A stretch of DNA of 64,000 nucleotides from positions 248,001 through 312,000 of the forward strand of contig NZ_JAALLN010000001.1 of assembly GCF_011751075.1 (NCBI RefSeq), given 5' to 3'. The translations under genes were made by a program, and so were the position numbers. This DNA comes from Flavobacterium poyangense (GTDB taxonomy: Bacteria; Bacteroidota; Bacteroidia; Flavobacteriales; Flavobacteriaceae). How positions within the stretch are numbered: the first letter of the stretch is position 1; each line of letters opens with the position of its first letter. The notes under the pieces were generated by a model. It did not search any database. It worked only from the letters and a program-made list of their open reading frames with translations, and had not been told where the DNA came from. Positions 19,310-28,169 of the stretch are shown piece by piece.

Positions 19310-20839
19310 ATGCATAAGAAACAACAACTACTACTTTCATTTTTCATTCTACTGCTCTTCGCAGAAACAATGAATTCACAAGAAAAAACAGTGCATCCTA
19401 AAAATGAATTTAGAGGTGTTTGGATCGCAACGGTTGTAAACATTGATTGGCCAAAAACAATCACTGACAATGTTCAAAAAGAAAAAGCCGATTATCTTGA
19501 GATTTTAGAAACCTATAAAAAACTAAACTTCAACGCCGTAATTGTACAAATCAGAAGCGTTGGCGATGCTTTGTACCCGACAGAATTAGCACCCTGGTCT
19601 CGTTTTTTAACCGGTAAAGAAGGTGTTCCTCCGAGTCCGTATTATGATACATTGGCATGGATGATTGAAGAAGCACATAACAGAGGTTTTGAATTTCACG
19701 CCTGGATGAATCCCTATCGCGCGACTTTTGACTTAAATAAAAATCTTTTGAGTCCGTCCCATGACGTTTTCAAACATCCGGAATGGATGATTGAATATGG
19801 CGATAAAATCTATTACAACCCGGCATTACCCGAAGTTCAGCAGCATTTAACCCAAATCGTAAAAGAGGTTGTTGATACATATGATATCGATGCGATTCAT
19901 TTTGATGATTATTTTTATCCTTATGCGGTGGCCGGAAAAGTCTTTGATGACACCGATTCTTTTAAAAAATACGGATCAGGTTTATCACTCGACGATTGGC
20001 GTCGCAAGAATGTGAGCGATTTTATACACACAATTTCTACCACCATCAAAACGAGTAAACCTTGGGTTCAATTCGGGATTAGTCCTTTTGGTGTCTGGCG
20101 AAACAAATCAGTTGACCCGAAAGGCTCCGATACACAGACCAATTCAACAAATTACGATGATTTATACGCAGATCCTATTTTATGGATGGACCAAAAATGG
20201 ATTGATTATATCGCGCCGCAATTGTATTGGAGCATGGATAATCCAAAAGCTTCTTACTCCAAATTAGTCAAATGGTGGTCGGAAAACTCCAATAATACAG
20301 CCATTTACATTGGTCATGCTGCTTATAAAATCAGATCTGATGCCGATAAAAGTTGGGATTCTGCTACTGAAATTCCAACTCAGATTGATTTTGCACGAGA
20401 ATTCAAAAACATAAACGGAAGCGCCTATTTCAGCGCAAAATCGTTCGATGGTAAAAACTTTGATATCATAAAACTTCTCGAAGAAAATCAGTATAAATAT
20501 CCGGCGCTTCCGGCAGCTGTTCCGGGTTTAAAACGAATTGTTGCGGATCGTCCCGTTGTCAATAAATTTACAAAAGGCCGTTCCAATTATACACTTTCAA
20601 TTCAATCGCCGTTGAACACAAAGGTGCGTTATATTGTGATTTACGGAGCCGACGCCATTTCAAAAATCAACACCGGTGATGCCACTCAAATAGTTGACAA
20701 AATAGCCGTTCATGAAAGTAATAATGAGTTTAAATTATCAATTCCGACTCGTAAGATGCATAATTACAAAGCCTATGCTGTAACCTTTATCGATTATTTC
20801 GCCAATGAAAGTGCTACAACTACGGTTGATTTAAAATAG
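19310..20839 (+). CDS. GHL10-family (DUF187) glycoside hydrolase, copy 1
   Basis: An exported glycosidase of 509 residues with signal peptide LLLSFFILLLFAETMNS. The catalytic barrel (about residues 30-360) is the GHL10/DUF187 type: NEFRGVWIATVVNIDWPK, FNAVIVQIRSVGDALYP, AWMNPYRATF, IDAIHFDDYFYPYA with acidic residues, VQFGISPFGVWRNK, and APQLYWSMDNP. A C-terminal fibronectin-like domain (about 405-509) follows. The characterised E. coli member DigH (formerly YddW) acts on peptide-free (denuded) peptidoglycan glycan strands, which fits this MurNAc locus well. It is followed 300 bp later by a close paralogue. The periplasm is its likely place of action. Confidence 0.88.
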   Translation: MHKKQQLLLSFFILLLFAETMNSQEKTVHPKNEFRGVWIATVVNIDWPKTITDNVQKEKADYLEILETYKKLNFNAVIVQIRSVGDALYPTELAPWSRFLTGKEGVPPSPYYDTLAWMIEEAHNRGFEFHAWMNPYRATFDLNKNLLSPSHDVFKHPEWMIEYGDKIYYNPALPEVQQHLTQIVKEVVDTYDIDAIHFDDYFYPYAVAGKVFDDTDSFKKYGSGLSLDDWRRKNVSDFIHTISTTIKTSKPWVQFGISPFGVWRNKSVDPKGSDTQTNSTNYDDLYADPILWMDQKWIDYIAPQLYWSMDNPKASYSKLVKWWSENSNNTAIYIGHAAYKIRSDADKSWDSATEIPTQIDFAREFKNINGSAYFSAKSFDGKNFDIIKLLEENQYKYPALPAAVPGLKRIVADRPVVNKFTKGRSNYTLSIQSPLNTKVRYIVIYGADAISKINTGDATQIVDKIAVHESNNEFKLSIPTRKMHNYKAYAVTFIDYFANESATTTVDLK

Positions 20840-20902
20840 AAATTAATTCTTTTGCTCCGGCAAATAAAATTAGTCGAGAAATCACAGTTCTAAATTTATA
20901 TT

Positions 20903-20995
20903 TTTTTTCACGCAGATTTAGCAAATTTATTTAGATTTCTTTTCTCTCAATTACAAAAAAATATCAGCTTAATCTGCCAAATCTGCGTGAAAAAA
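20903..20995. repeat. inverted repeat between the two GHL10 paralogues
   Basis: Arms of 25 bp at 20903-20927 (ttttttcacgcagatttagc...) and 20971-20995 (...aaatctgcgtgaaaaaa) match at about 22 of 25 positions. The motif aatctgcgtgaaaaaa recurs at about 42932. It is a MITE-like or terminator-like element. The rest of 20840-21145 is AT-rich leader sequence. Confidence 0.65.
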
Positions 20996-21145
20996 TTACC
21001 TCACATTAACAGTGAGCCTAATTTTTACAAATGGCACCCAACGGGCAAACTGACAACAAATAGAACAAGCCAAATATCCTCGAATTATAATTTCTTATAC
21101 TCATCTAAAAAAACTATTTTTGGTTCCTGTTTAAAAAAGATTAAA

Positions 21146-22717
21146 ATGCATAAAAATAAGTACTTCCTATATTCTATTTTGTTTTTATTGTTCTTCGGAG
21201 CAACGATGAATGCTCAGGAAAAAACAATGTATCCCAAAAACGAATTTAGAGGAGTCTGGATTGCAACCGTTGTAAACATTGACTGGCCAAAAACAAATAC
21301 AGACAATGTTGAAAAAGAAAAAGCAGATTATCTCGGAATTTTAGACACCTATAAAAAACTAAATTTCAATGCCGTAATTGTGCAAATCAGAAGTGTTGGT
21401 GATGCTTTTTACCCTACAGAACTAGCCCCTTGGTCGCGTTTTTTAACCGGTAAAGAAGGGCTGGCTCCAAGTCCGAATTACGATACTTTGGCATGGATGA
21501 TCGAAGAAGCACATAAAAGAGGTTTTGAATTTCACGCCTGGTTAAATCCGTATCGTGCTACTTTTGATTTAAACAAAAAACAATTAAGCCCAACACATGA
21601 CGTTTTCAAACATCCGGAGTGGATGATTGAATATGGAGGAAAAATCTATTACGATCCTGCTCTTCCGGAAGTTCAGGAGCATTTGACCAAAGTAGTAAAA
21701 GAAGTGGTCGATAAATATGATATTGATGCGATTCATTTCGATGATTACTTCTACCCATACACCGTTCCAGGAAAGGTCTTCAACGATAAAGCATCGTTCA
21801 AAAAATACGGTGCCGGTTTAAGTCTTGGCGATTGGCGTCGTGCCAATGTAAGTAATTTTGTGCACACCATCTCTACTACCATAAAAGCCAGCAAACCTTG
21901 GGTTCAATTCGGAATCAGTCCGTTTGGTGTTTGGCGAAATAAGTCGGCTGACCCTAAAGGTTCTGATACGCAATCGACTGCCAATTATGACGATTTATAT
22001 GCAGATCCTGTTTTATGGATGGATCAAAAATGGATCGATTACATCATGCCGCAATTGTATTGGAGTATGAATAATTCGAAAGCTTCGTACTCAAAATTAG
22101 TAAAATGGTGGTCCGAAAACTCTAAAAACACTGCCATTTATATTGGTCATGCGTCTTATAAAATTAGAGGCGATGCCGATAAAAGTTGGAATTTTGCCAA
22201 TGAAATTCCAACCCAGGTCAATTTTGCAAGAAGTTTCAAAAACGTAGGCGGAAGTGCTTATTTCAGTGCCAAATGGTTCACTGAAAAAAACTTTGACGTC
22301 GTGCGTCTCTTAGAAGAAAATCAATATAAATATCCGGCGCTTCCGGTTGCTGTTCCAAATTTAAAACGAATTGTGATTGATACTCCGGTTGTGACCGAAT
22401 TTGTGAAAGACAGCACTTTTTATACCTTTTCTATTCGAGTACCACTTAACACAAAAGTGCGTTATATGGTACTTTACGGAGCCAATCATATTTCGAAAAT
22501 CAACATCAATGATGCTACTCAGATTGTAGATAAAATAGCTGTTAAGGAAATTGATAATCTAATTACCTTTTCGATACCGGCTCAAAAAATGAAACAGTAT
22601 AAAGCTTGTGCTGTGACATTTATTGATTATTTTGCAAACGAAAGTACCCCAACTACGGTCGCCTTAAAAAAGTCATTTAAAATTTATTCCCCAGCACAAC
22701 CAAATGAAAACAGATAA
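21146..22717 (+). CDS. GHL10-family (DUF187) glycoside hydrolase, copy 2
   Basis: This tandem paralogue of the 19310 gene is 523 residues from the ATG at 21146 (MHKNKYFLYSILFLLFF signal peptide). The open frame extends 53 codons upstream to an in-frame ATG at 20987, but that part covers the intergenic repeat and has no signal-peptide logic. All catalytic-barrel motifs are kept (NEFRGVWIATVVNIDWPK, IDAIHFDDYFYPYT, FGISPFGVWRNK, MPQLYWSMNN). Identity with copy 1 is high by eye over the barrel. The C-terminal domain differs more and ends in a short extension. Its last 14 bp overlap the AmpG-like gene, so they are translationally coupled. The likely role is cleavage of peptide-free peptidoglycan glycans. 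Confidence 0.88.
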   Translation: MHKNKYFLYSILFLLFFGATMNAQEKTMYPKNEFRGVWIATVVNIDWPKTNTDNVEKEKADYLGILDTYKKLNFNAVIVQIRSVGDAFYPTELAPWSRFLTGKEGLAPSPNYDTLAWMIEEAHKRGFEFHAWLNPYRATFDLNKKQLSPTHDVFKHPEWMIEYGGKIYYDPALPEVQEHLTKVVKEVVDKYDIDAIHFDDYFYPYTVPGKVFNDKASFKKYGAGLSLGDWRRANVSNFVHTISTTIKASKPWVQFGISPFGVWRNKSADPKGSDTQSTANYDDLYADPVLWMDQKWIDYIMPQLYWSMNNSKASYSKLVKWWSENSKNTAIYIGHASYKIRGDADKSWNFANEIPTQVNFARSFKNVGGSAYFSAKWFTEKNFDVVRLLEENQYKYPALPVAVPNLKRIVIDTPVVTEFVKDSTFYTFSIRVPLNTKVRYMVLYGANHISKININDATQIVDKIAVKEIDNLITFSIPAQKMKQYKACAVTFIDYFANESTPTTVALKKSFKIYSPAQPNENR

Positions 22718-24026
22718 TAAACCCTGGTTTTGGATTCCGCTTCTTAATTTTGCGTCTGGACTGCCTTACGCTGTAATTATCTCTGTTTCGGTACTGATGT
22801 ACAAAAACTTAGGGATCAGCAACGAAGATATTGGTCTTTATACCAGTTTATTATACCTACCGTGGGTAATAAAACCATTATGGAGCCCTTTTATAGACCT
22901 GCACGGAACGAAACGAAAATGGTTTTTAGCCATGCAGTTCGTTATATCCATTGCCTTTTTATTGGTTGGTTTTATCATACCTTTAAATCATTTCTTTCTA
23001 ATGAGTTTGGCTATTTTCTGGGTAGCAGCTTTTGCCTCAGCCTCAAATGATGTAGCCAGTGACGGGTTTTATTTATTGGTATTACCTAAAGAACAACAGT
23101 CTTTTTTCCTCGGAATCAGAAGTACTTTTTACAGACTTTCAATGCTTGCCGGAAACGGTTTAATTGTATTGTTTGCAGGTTATCTCGAACATAAATACGG
23201 AGACAATACTAAAGCCTGGTCGTATACCATGATTGCAGTAGGTCTGCTAATGGCTTTCATTACCGCATATAATTTTATTTTTACTCCAAAGAATGAAGTT
23301 AATACTGTTGAAACAGATAAAGAAGCACACAAAAAAAGCTTCGGTTCTGTCTTTGCCAGTTTCTTTAAGAAAAAACAAATCGGACTGATTTTAACTTTTA
23401 TACTGGTATTCCGATTGGGAGAATCTCAACTGCTCAAAATGCTGAGCCCATTTTTATTAGACAAAAAAGAATTGGGCGGAATGGCATTAGATACCGAATC
23501 AGTTGGAATTATCTACGGAACATTAGGAATTTTAGCCTTGACTTTGGGAGGGATTTTAGGTGGTATTGCCATTTCTAAACAAGGTCTCACCAAATGGATG
23601 CTTCCGATGTTTTTAGCCATGCATTTGCCGATTATTGGTTTCATCGGATTGGCTCATTTTCAACCGGAAACCCTATTTCACTTTCATGTAAATTTATACT
23701 TTTTCGAAATTGATTCTCCTCTTAACCTCTATACTTGTATTACGGTTATACTGGAACAATTTGGCTACGGTTTTGGATTCACTGGTTTTATGATGTACTT
23801 AATTCATGTTGCTGAAGGGGAATCTAAAACATCACATTATGCTATTGCAACCGGTTTTATGGCATTAGGAATGATGTTACCGGGAATGATTAGCGGTTAC
23901 ATACAACAATATTTAGGCTATCAGAACTTTTTTATATGGGTTTTCATTGCCACAATTCCAGGTCTTATTTTATCACGTTTTTTAATTTTCCCGAAAGATT
24001 TTGGGAAAAAATCTGAAGAAGTTTAA
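22704..24026 (+). CDS. AmpG-like MFS transporter (muropeptide/anhydro-sugar permease candidate)
   Basis: A 440-residue inner-membrane carrier of the major facilitator superfamily with about 12 helices. The start PWFWIPLLNFASGLPYAVI and the segment YTSLLYLPWVIKPLWSPFID are typical of the AmpG/acetyl-CoA-transporter branch, as is the SASNDVASDGFYLL segment. AmpG imports GlcNAc-anhydroMurNAc and its peptides for recycling. Here the gene overlaps the second GHL10 gene by 14 bp and is followed 22 bp later by a small gene, so it is in the same transcription unit. Import of a disaccharide released by the GHL10 enzymes is the inference. Substrate needs assay. Confidence 0.85.
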   Translation: MKTDNKPWFWIPLLNFASGLPYAVIISVSVLMYKNLGISNEDIGLYTSLLYLPWVIKPLWSPFIDLHGTKRKWFLAMQFVISIAFLLVGFIIPLNHFFLMSLAIFWVAAFASASNDVASDGFYLLVLPKEQQSFFLGIRSTFYRLSMLAGNGLIVLFAGYLEHKYGDNTKAWSYTMIAVGLLMAFITAYNFIFTPKNEVNTVETDKEAHKKSFGSVFASFFKKKQIGLILTFILVFRLGESQLLKMLSPFLLDKKELGGMALDTESVGIIYGTLGILALTLGGILGGIAISKQGLTKWMLPMFLAMHLPIIGFIGLAHFQPETLFHFHVNLYFFEIDSPLNLYTCITVILEQFGYGFGFTGFMMYLIHVAEGESKTSHYAIATGFMALGMMLPGMISGYIQQYLGYQNFFIWVFIATIPGLILSRFLIFPKDFGKKSEEV

Positions 24027-24048
24027 CCCCAAATCAAACATCTTTCCT

Positions 24049-24390
24049 ATGGAAACCAATGAGAAATTACAATCCGAACGCAATCTGAAAGGAGCTGAGT
24101 TCGAGAAAACAGGGAATCTTGAAAAAGCAGTTGAATTGTACGAAGAAAATGTTGCAGAAAGCTTTAAAGGAAATCACCCTTACGATCGATTGGCCACGAT
24201 TTACAAAAACCAGAATGATATCGAAAACGAAATTCGCGTTTTAGAAAAAGCAATTCTTGTTTTTGAAGAGATTACAATCGAGGACCGTTTAGAAGGATTA
24301 CCAAAGCTCTTTCGATTCAAAAACCGACTCGAAAAAGCGCTTCATACCAAAACACAACTTGCCAAACAAAAGAAAAGCAAGCTTAAGTAA
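24049..24390 (+). CDS. small TPR-like protein
   Basis: A 113-residue soluble, charged protein with no signal peptide. One TPR-like pair of helices is visible (LKGAEFEKTGNLEKAVELYEE and YDRLATIYKNQNDIENEI). The start METNEKLQSERN at 24049 is preferred; an upstream in-frame TTG at 24001 overlaps the transporter gene. It lies in the run of plus-strand genes between the AmpG-like carrier and a GNAT protein. Its function is unknown; protein-protein contact is the only reasonable guess. Confidence 0.7.
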   Translation: METNEKLQSERNLKGAEFEKTGNLEKAVELYEENVAESFKGNHPYDRLATIYKNQNDIENEIRVLEKAILVFEEITIEDRLEGLPKLFRFKNRLEKALHTKTQLAKQKKSKLK

Positions 24391-24416
24391 AAATAAATCT
24401 CATAGTACCCACTATC

Positions 24417-24869
24417 ATGAATAGCTTAAAACGAACCAATTCTGATGACATTGATTTTTTAAATCTGGTAGTTTTACTCAATCAGGATTTAAAAATCAGA
24501 GACGGAGAAGACCATGCCTTTTACAATCAGTTTAATCATACCGATACCATAAAACATGTTGTCGTTTGTTACCAAAATGATATTGCGGTTGGTTGTGGTG
24601 CTTTTAGAGAAAAAACAACTGATACCGCCGAAATCAAACGCATGTATGTGCACTTTGATCATCGAAAAAAAGGGATTGCTTCTATCATTTTAAAGGAACT
24701 TGAAACCTGGGCTGCCGAAGTAGGTTATACCTATACTATTCTCGAAACCGGTAAAAATCAGCCTGAAGCAATTGCGCTGTATCAAAAACAACAGTACACG
24801 ATAATTCCAAATTATCCGCCTTACGAGGAAATGGATAATAGTGTTTGCATGAAAAAGACTTTAAAATAA
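24417..24869 (+). CDS. GNAT-family N-acetyltransferase
   Basis: A 150-residue cytoplasmic acetyltransferase of the GCN5 fold. The acetyl-CoA-binding motif A is visible (EIKRMYVHFDHRKKGIASII), followed by the conserved C-terminal strand-helix (YTILETGKNQPEAIALYQKQ). Substrate is unknown. Its stop codon overlaps the start of the GH3 gene (taatga), so the two are translationally coupled and lie in the peptidoglycan-sugar operon. A role in acetylating an amino sugar is possible but not shown. Confidence 0.85.
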   Translation: MNSLKRTNSDDIDFLNLVVLLNQDLKIRDGEDHAFYNQFNHTDTIKHVVVCYQNDIAVGCGAFREKTTDTAEIKRMYVHFDHRKKGIASIILKELETWAAEVGYTYTILETGKNQPEAIALYQKQQYTIIPNYPPYEEMDNSVCMKKTLK

Positions 24870-26482
24870 TGAAAATGACAGCTGAAGCCTTAAAACAAAA
24901 AGTGGGACAATTCTTTTTTCCTGCCGTTTTTATAAACGATACCGAAGAAAACATTCAGGAAACAGAACGTTTGATAAAGGAACATAATATTGGAGGACTA
25001 ACTTTTTTTCACAGTCGTGCAAGTGCTGCAACGAATTATGAAAGCAAGAAAAAAGTTGTTTTTAATGACGACAGCTACGAAAAAATTAAAGCCTTAATTG
25101 TTCGTTACCAAAAATCGGCTTCCACTCCACTTTTAATCAGCATTGATGCAGAATGGGGTTTGGCGATGCGTATCGAAAAAACACCGCAGTATCCGTATGC
25201 CATTACGCTTGGTGCTTTACCCGAAGATAAATCAGATTTGGTCTACGAGGTCGGAAGACAAATTGGTTTAGATCTTAAAGCTGCCGGAATTCATTACAAT
25301 TTATCGCCTTTGGCAGACATCAACAACAATCCAAATAATCCTGTTATTGGCTATCGCTCTTTTGGGGAGAATAAAGAAAAAGTTGCTCATTTTGCTCTTG
25401 AATATTTAAGAGGAATGTCGGATGTTGGAATTTTAGGCTGTCTGAAACACTTTCCCGGTCACGGAAACACCAATGTAGATTCGCATTTAGGACTACCGGT
25501 TCTAAAGGAGAGCTTAGAAGAATTACTGGAAAACGAATTATATCCTTTTATTAAAGGAATCGAAAACAATGTCGATTCAATCATGATTGGGCATTTAGCT
25601 GTTCCGAGTTTAAATGACGGAAAAGATACCTCGGCTACCTTATCAAAACCTATTATTGAGACACTTTTACGCGGTCGATTGGGTTACGACGGACTGGTAA
25701 TTTCTGATGCGTTAAACATGCACAGTGTTTCAAAACTATACGAAACAAAAGGCGAACTGGAATGGGAAGCCTTCAATGCCGGAAACGATGTTTTGTGTTT
25801 TGCTGAAAATGTTCCCGAAGGAATTCAGGAAATCCTGAAAAAAGCAAGTCCGGAACGCATCGAAGAAAGCTACAACCGAATCCTGAAATGCAAAGAAAAA
25901 GTTGGAATCTTATCTCAAAAGGAATTTGCTTCCGGTGCATTGGACTTCGAAAGAGTTTCTGTTTTAAACACAAAAATTGCAGGAAACTGTCTTACCAAAA
26001 TCATCGACAATTCGAATACGGAGCAACTATTCGATGCACAAAAAAACAATCAATTGGCCAAGTTGAGTTTGTATAAAAATACGGCAAACACTTTCTTCCA
26101 AACGGTAAACTCAAAATTAAATTCTCCTGAATTTGCTTTCGAAAACAAAGAAGATTCTAATACTGCTGCGATTAAAAAAGAACTTGAAAATTTCGAAACC
26201 ATACTTATCTCACTATTTGTTCCGAAAGCAAAACCAATGAACAATTTCGAAGTAGAGGACGAAGTACTGACTTTAATTTCCGATTTGCTTCAAACCAAAA
26301 AATGCATCCTTTACGTTTTCGGAAATCCGTACGTTTTGCCTATTATTCCGAATCTCTCTAAGGCTTCGGGACTGATTCAGGTCTATCAAGATTTTGAGGA
26401 ATTTCAAAAAGTTGCAGGAATGCAAATTCTTGAAAACGGAAACTGTAACGGAATACTTCCTGTAAATATTGACATTCAATAA
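24869..26482 (+). CDS. GH3-family beta-N-acetylglucosaminidase (NagZ-like)
   Basis: A cytoplasmic enzyme (537 residues, no signal peptide) expected to cleave GlcNAc-beta-1,4-(anhydro)MurNAc. The N-terminal GH3 barrel carries the NagZ signature: KHFPGH (193-198) followed by DSH (204-206), which gives the histidine general acid/base pair of this subgroup, and the nucleophile aspartate at 280 in VISDALNMHS. Its length exceeds E. coli NagZ (about 340) because of a C-terminal domain of about 190 residues, as in many Bacteroidota members. The ATG at 24869 overlaps the GNAT stop codon; another ATG is two codons downstream. It supplies free GlcNAc and AnmK substrate in this pathway. Confidence 0.88.
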   Translation: MKMTAEALKQKVGQFFFPAVFINDTEENIQETERLIKEHNIGGLTFFHSRASAATNYESKKKVVFNDDSYEKIKALIVRYQKSASTPLLISIDAEWGLAMRIEKTPQYPYAITLGALPEDKSDLVYEVGRQIGLDLKAAGIHYNLSPLADINNNPNNPVIGYRSFGENKEKVAHFALEYLRGMSDVGILGCLKHFPGHGNTNVDSHLGLPVLKESLEELLENELYPFIKGIENNVDSIMIGHLAVPSLNDGKDTSATLSKPIIETLLRGRLGYDGLVISDALNMHSVSKLYETKGELEWEAFNAGNDVLCFAENVPEGIQEILKKASPERIEESYNRILKCKEKVGILSQKEFASGALDFERVSVLNTKIAGNCLTKIIDNSNTEQLFDAQKNNQLAKLSLYKNTANTFFQTVNSKLNSPEFAFENKEDSNTAAIKKELENFETILISLFVPKAKPMNNFEVEDEVLTLISDLLQTKKCILYVFGNPYVLPIIPNLSKASGLIQVYQDFEEFQKVAGMQILENGNCNGILPVNIDIQ

Positions 26483-26551
26483 CTTACTGAATATTTAATT
26501 TTAATTATAATAAAAATTTATCACTTTATAAATATTAATAATTACATCTTA

Positions 26552-26583
26552 TTGCAAACACACTGACTTATACCCTACTTTTG
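26552..26583 (+). promoter_or_regulatory. Flavobacterial-type promoter of the peroxiredoxin gene
   Basis: A TTG at 26552-26554 and TACTTTTG at 26576-26583 (consensus TAnnTTTG) are separated by 21 bp, 34 bp before the start codon. This fits the known Bacteroidota promoter pattern. A similar tacttttg lies before the thiol peroxidase gene at 28315-28322. Confidence 0.55.
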
Positions 26584-26617
26584 CATCGAAATAAATTTTT
26601 AATTTAAAACGAAAAAT

Positions 26618-27256
26618 ATGTCTTTAGTAGGAAAAAAATTCCCAAGTATTGCAGTAGATGCTATCTCTGAAATGGGTGATAATTTAAAAATCAACATTTT
26701 TGAAGAAGCAGTAAACAATAACAAAAAAGTGCTTTTGTTTTGGTACCCAAAAGATTTCACTTTTGTATGCCCAACTGAATTACACGCCTTCCAAGCTGCT
26801 TTACCAGAATTTGAAAAAAGAAATACTATCGTAATTGGAGCTTCATGTGACACAAACGAAGTACACTTTGCTTGGTTAAACACTCCAAAAAACAACGGTG
26901 GAATCGAAGGTGTAACTTACCCAATCTTAGCGGATACAAACCGTAACTTATCTAACATTTTAGGAATTTTAGATATTGACTCTACAGAATACAGTGAAGA
27001 AACAGATTCAGTAATCATCGAAGGATCTAACGTAACTTTCAGAGCTACTTACCTAATTGACGAAACTGGAAAAATCTTCCACGAAAGTGTTAACGATATG
27101 CCATTAGGACGTAACGTAAACGAATATTTACGTATGGTTGACGCTTATACTCACATTCAAACTAAAGGTGAAGTTTGTCCAGCAAACTGGGAAAGCGGAA
27201 AAGAAGCTATGAGTGCTGACAGACTTAGTACTGCTGAATACTTAAGCGCAAACTAA
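26618..27256 (+). CDS. typical 2-Cys peroxiredoxin (AhpC/Prx1 type)
   Basis: A cytoplasmic peroxidase of 212 residues that reduces hydrogen peroxide and alkyl hydroperoxides. The peroxidatic cysteine is Cys51 in DFTFVCPTEL, and the resolving cysteine is Cys187 in EVCPANW, which marks the typical dimeric 2-Cys class. The C-terminal arm ends in TAEYLSAN. Codon use favours a highly expressed gene. A strong promoter lies upstream. The next gene is a thioredoxin-like protein that could be its reductant, with a DUF6952-type gene and a thiol peroxidase downstream on the same strand. Confidence 0.93.
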   Translation: MSLVGKKFPSIAVDAISEMGDNLKINIFEEAVNNNKKVLLFWYPKDFTFVCPTELHAFQAALPEFEKRNTIVIGASCDTNEVHFAWLNTPKNNGGIEGVTYPILADTNRNLSNILGILDIDSTEYSEETDSVIIEGSNVTFRATYLIDETGKIFHESVNDMPLGRNVNEYLRMVDAYTHIQTKGEVCPANWESGKEAMSADRLSTAEYLSAN

Positions 27257-27257
27257 G

Positions 27258-27423
27258 AAAATAAAATTCCAAATTTTTTAAATTCCAAATTCCAACTAAT
27301 GTAAATCAATTTTATAGAAAATTGGAATTTGGATTTATAAATCAAAAAAATAACAATTTCAAAAATTAAAGCTTCAAATTTGGAATTTGAAATTTTAAAA
27401 TATTGAAATTTAAATCAAACAGT
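27258..27423. repeat. low-complexity inverted repeat of ccaaattcc/ggaatttgg
   Basis: Multiple inverted copies of aattccaaattcc and ggaatttgg fill the gap between the peroxiredoxin and thioredoxin genes. They may fold into hairpins affecting read-through. Confidence 0.5.
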
Positions 27424-27732
27424 ATGTTAATCGACTTAAACGAAGATACGTTAGCAGATTTAGTTGCTAAAAACGAAAAAGTAGTAGTACAATATTCAGC
27501 ATCATGGTGTGGAAACTGCCGTATTATGAAACCAAAATTCAAAAAATTAGCAACCGAAAATGACGCTATCACTTTTGTTTTGGTTGATGCTGAGAATTCT
27601 CCGGAATCAAGAAAATTGGCTAATGTAAGTAACTTACCAACTTTTGCCACTTTTGTAAACGGTAAATTGGTAAACGAAACACAAACCAACAAACAAGAAG
27701 TTTTAATCGAATTGGTAAGCGAAATCGCTTAA
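27424..27732 (+). CDS. thioredoxin-family protein (CGNC)
   Basis: A 102-residue thioredoxin fold with active site WCGNC (Cys29, Cys32), so the usual GP between the cysteines is GN. It has no signal peptide and is therefore cytoplasmic. The ATG at 27424 is preferred; an upstream TTG at 27403 lies within repeat DNA. It is probably the electron donor for the flanking peroxiredoxin or thiol peroxidase, inferred from context. The altered dipeptide suggests a redox potential different from standard thioredoxin. Confidence 0.88.
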   Translation: MLIDLNEDTLADLVAKNEKVVVQYSASWCGNCRIMKPKFKKLATENDAITFVLVDAENSPESRKLANVSNLPTFATFVNGKLVNETQTNKQEVLIELVSEIA

Positions 27733-27836
27733 AATCAGATTACCGGACTGCTTAGATTTTTAGTCCTTTTAGATTGTTATAATCTTGATCTAAAATCTAA
27801 GAACTCTAAAATGTAAAACACTCTAAGATATCTAAA

Positions 27837-28094
27837 ATGAAATTACCCGTAATAAAACAATTAACGCAGTTTATAGAAGAAAATGATCAGGATTACATCA
27901 TCGAAACGATTGAAGTTCTTGAAGCCATGACTGAAATTCCATCTCTAAAAGATGAAGAATTAGACGTAATTGGCGAACTAATCTCTAATATGTACGGTGC
28001 GTTAGAAGTACATAAAATGGTAGTTCAGGGAACAGATAAAAAAGAAGCTCTAAACGCGTTCATGAAACGCGTCCTGGGTTCCATCGACAAATAG
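27837..28094 (+). CDS. small conserved acidic protein (DUF6952-like)
   Basis: An 85-residue, acidic, mostly helical cytoplasmic protein (MKLPVIKQLTQFIEENDQDY, ELISNMYGALEVHKMV) without cysteines or a signal peptide. It resembles a small Flavobacteriia family that sits after thioredoxin genes (I recall it as DUF6952, but could not check). The position next to the thioredoxin-like gene suggests an accessory role in that redox group. Function is unknown. Confidence 0.7.
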   Translation: MKLPVIKQLTQFIEENDQDYIIETIEVLEAMTEIPSLKDEELDVIGELISNMYGALEVHKMVVQGTDKKEALNAFMKRVLGSIDK

Positions 28095-28130
28095 TCGGCC
28101 TCTCTCAAAAAAAACAAAAAAACATGACTG

Positions 28131-28166
28131 AAAAAGCGTTTCTTATTTAAGAGGCGCTTTTTTTTT
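28131..28166 (+). terminator. terminator after the small acidic protein gene
   Basis: The arms aaaaagcg and cgcttttt, extended by ctt/aag inside the loop, are followed by a T run. It closes the peroxiredoxin-thioredoxin group. Confidence 0.7.
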
Positions 28167-28169
28167 GGC

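Noticed and set aside
20987-21145. N-terminal extension of the second GHL10 protein
   Set aside because: The 53 extra codons translate the inverted repeat and leader; the signal peptide begins at 21146.
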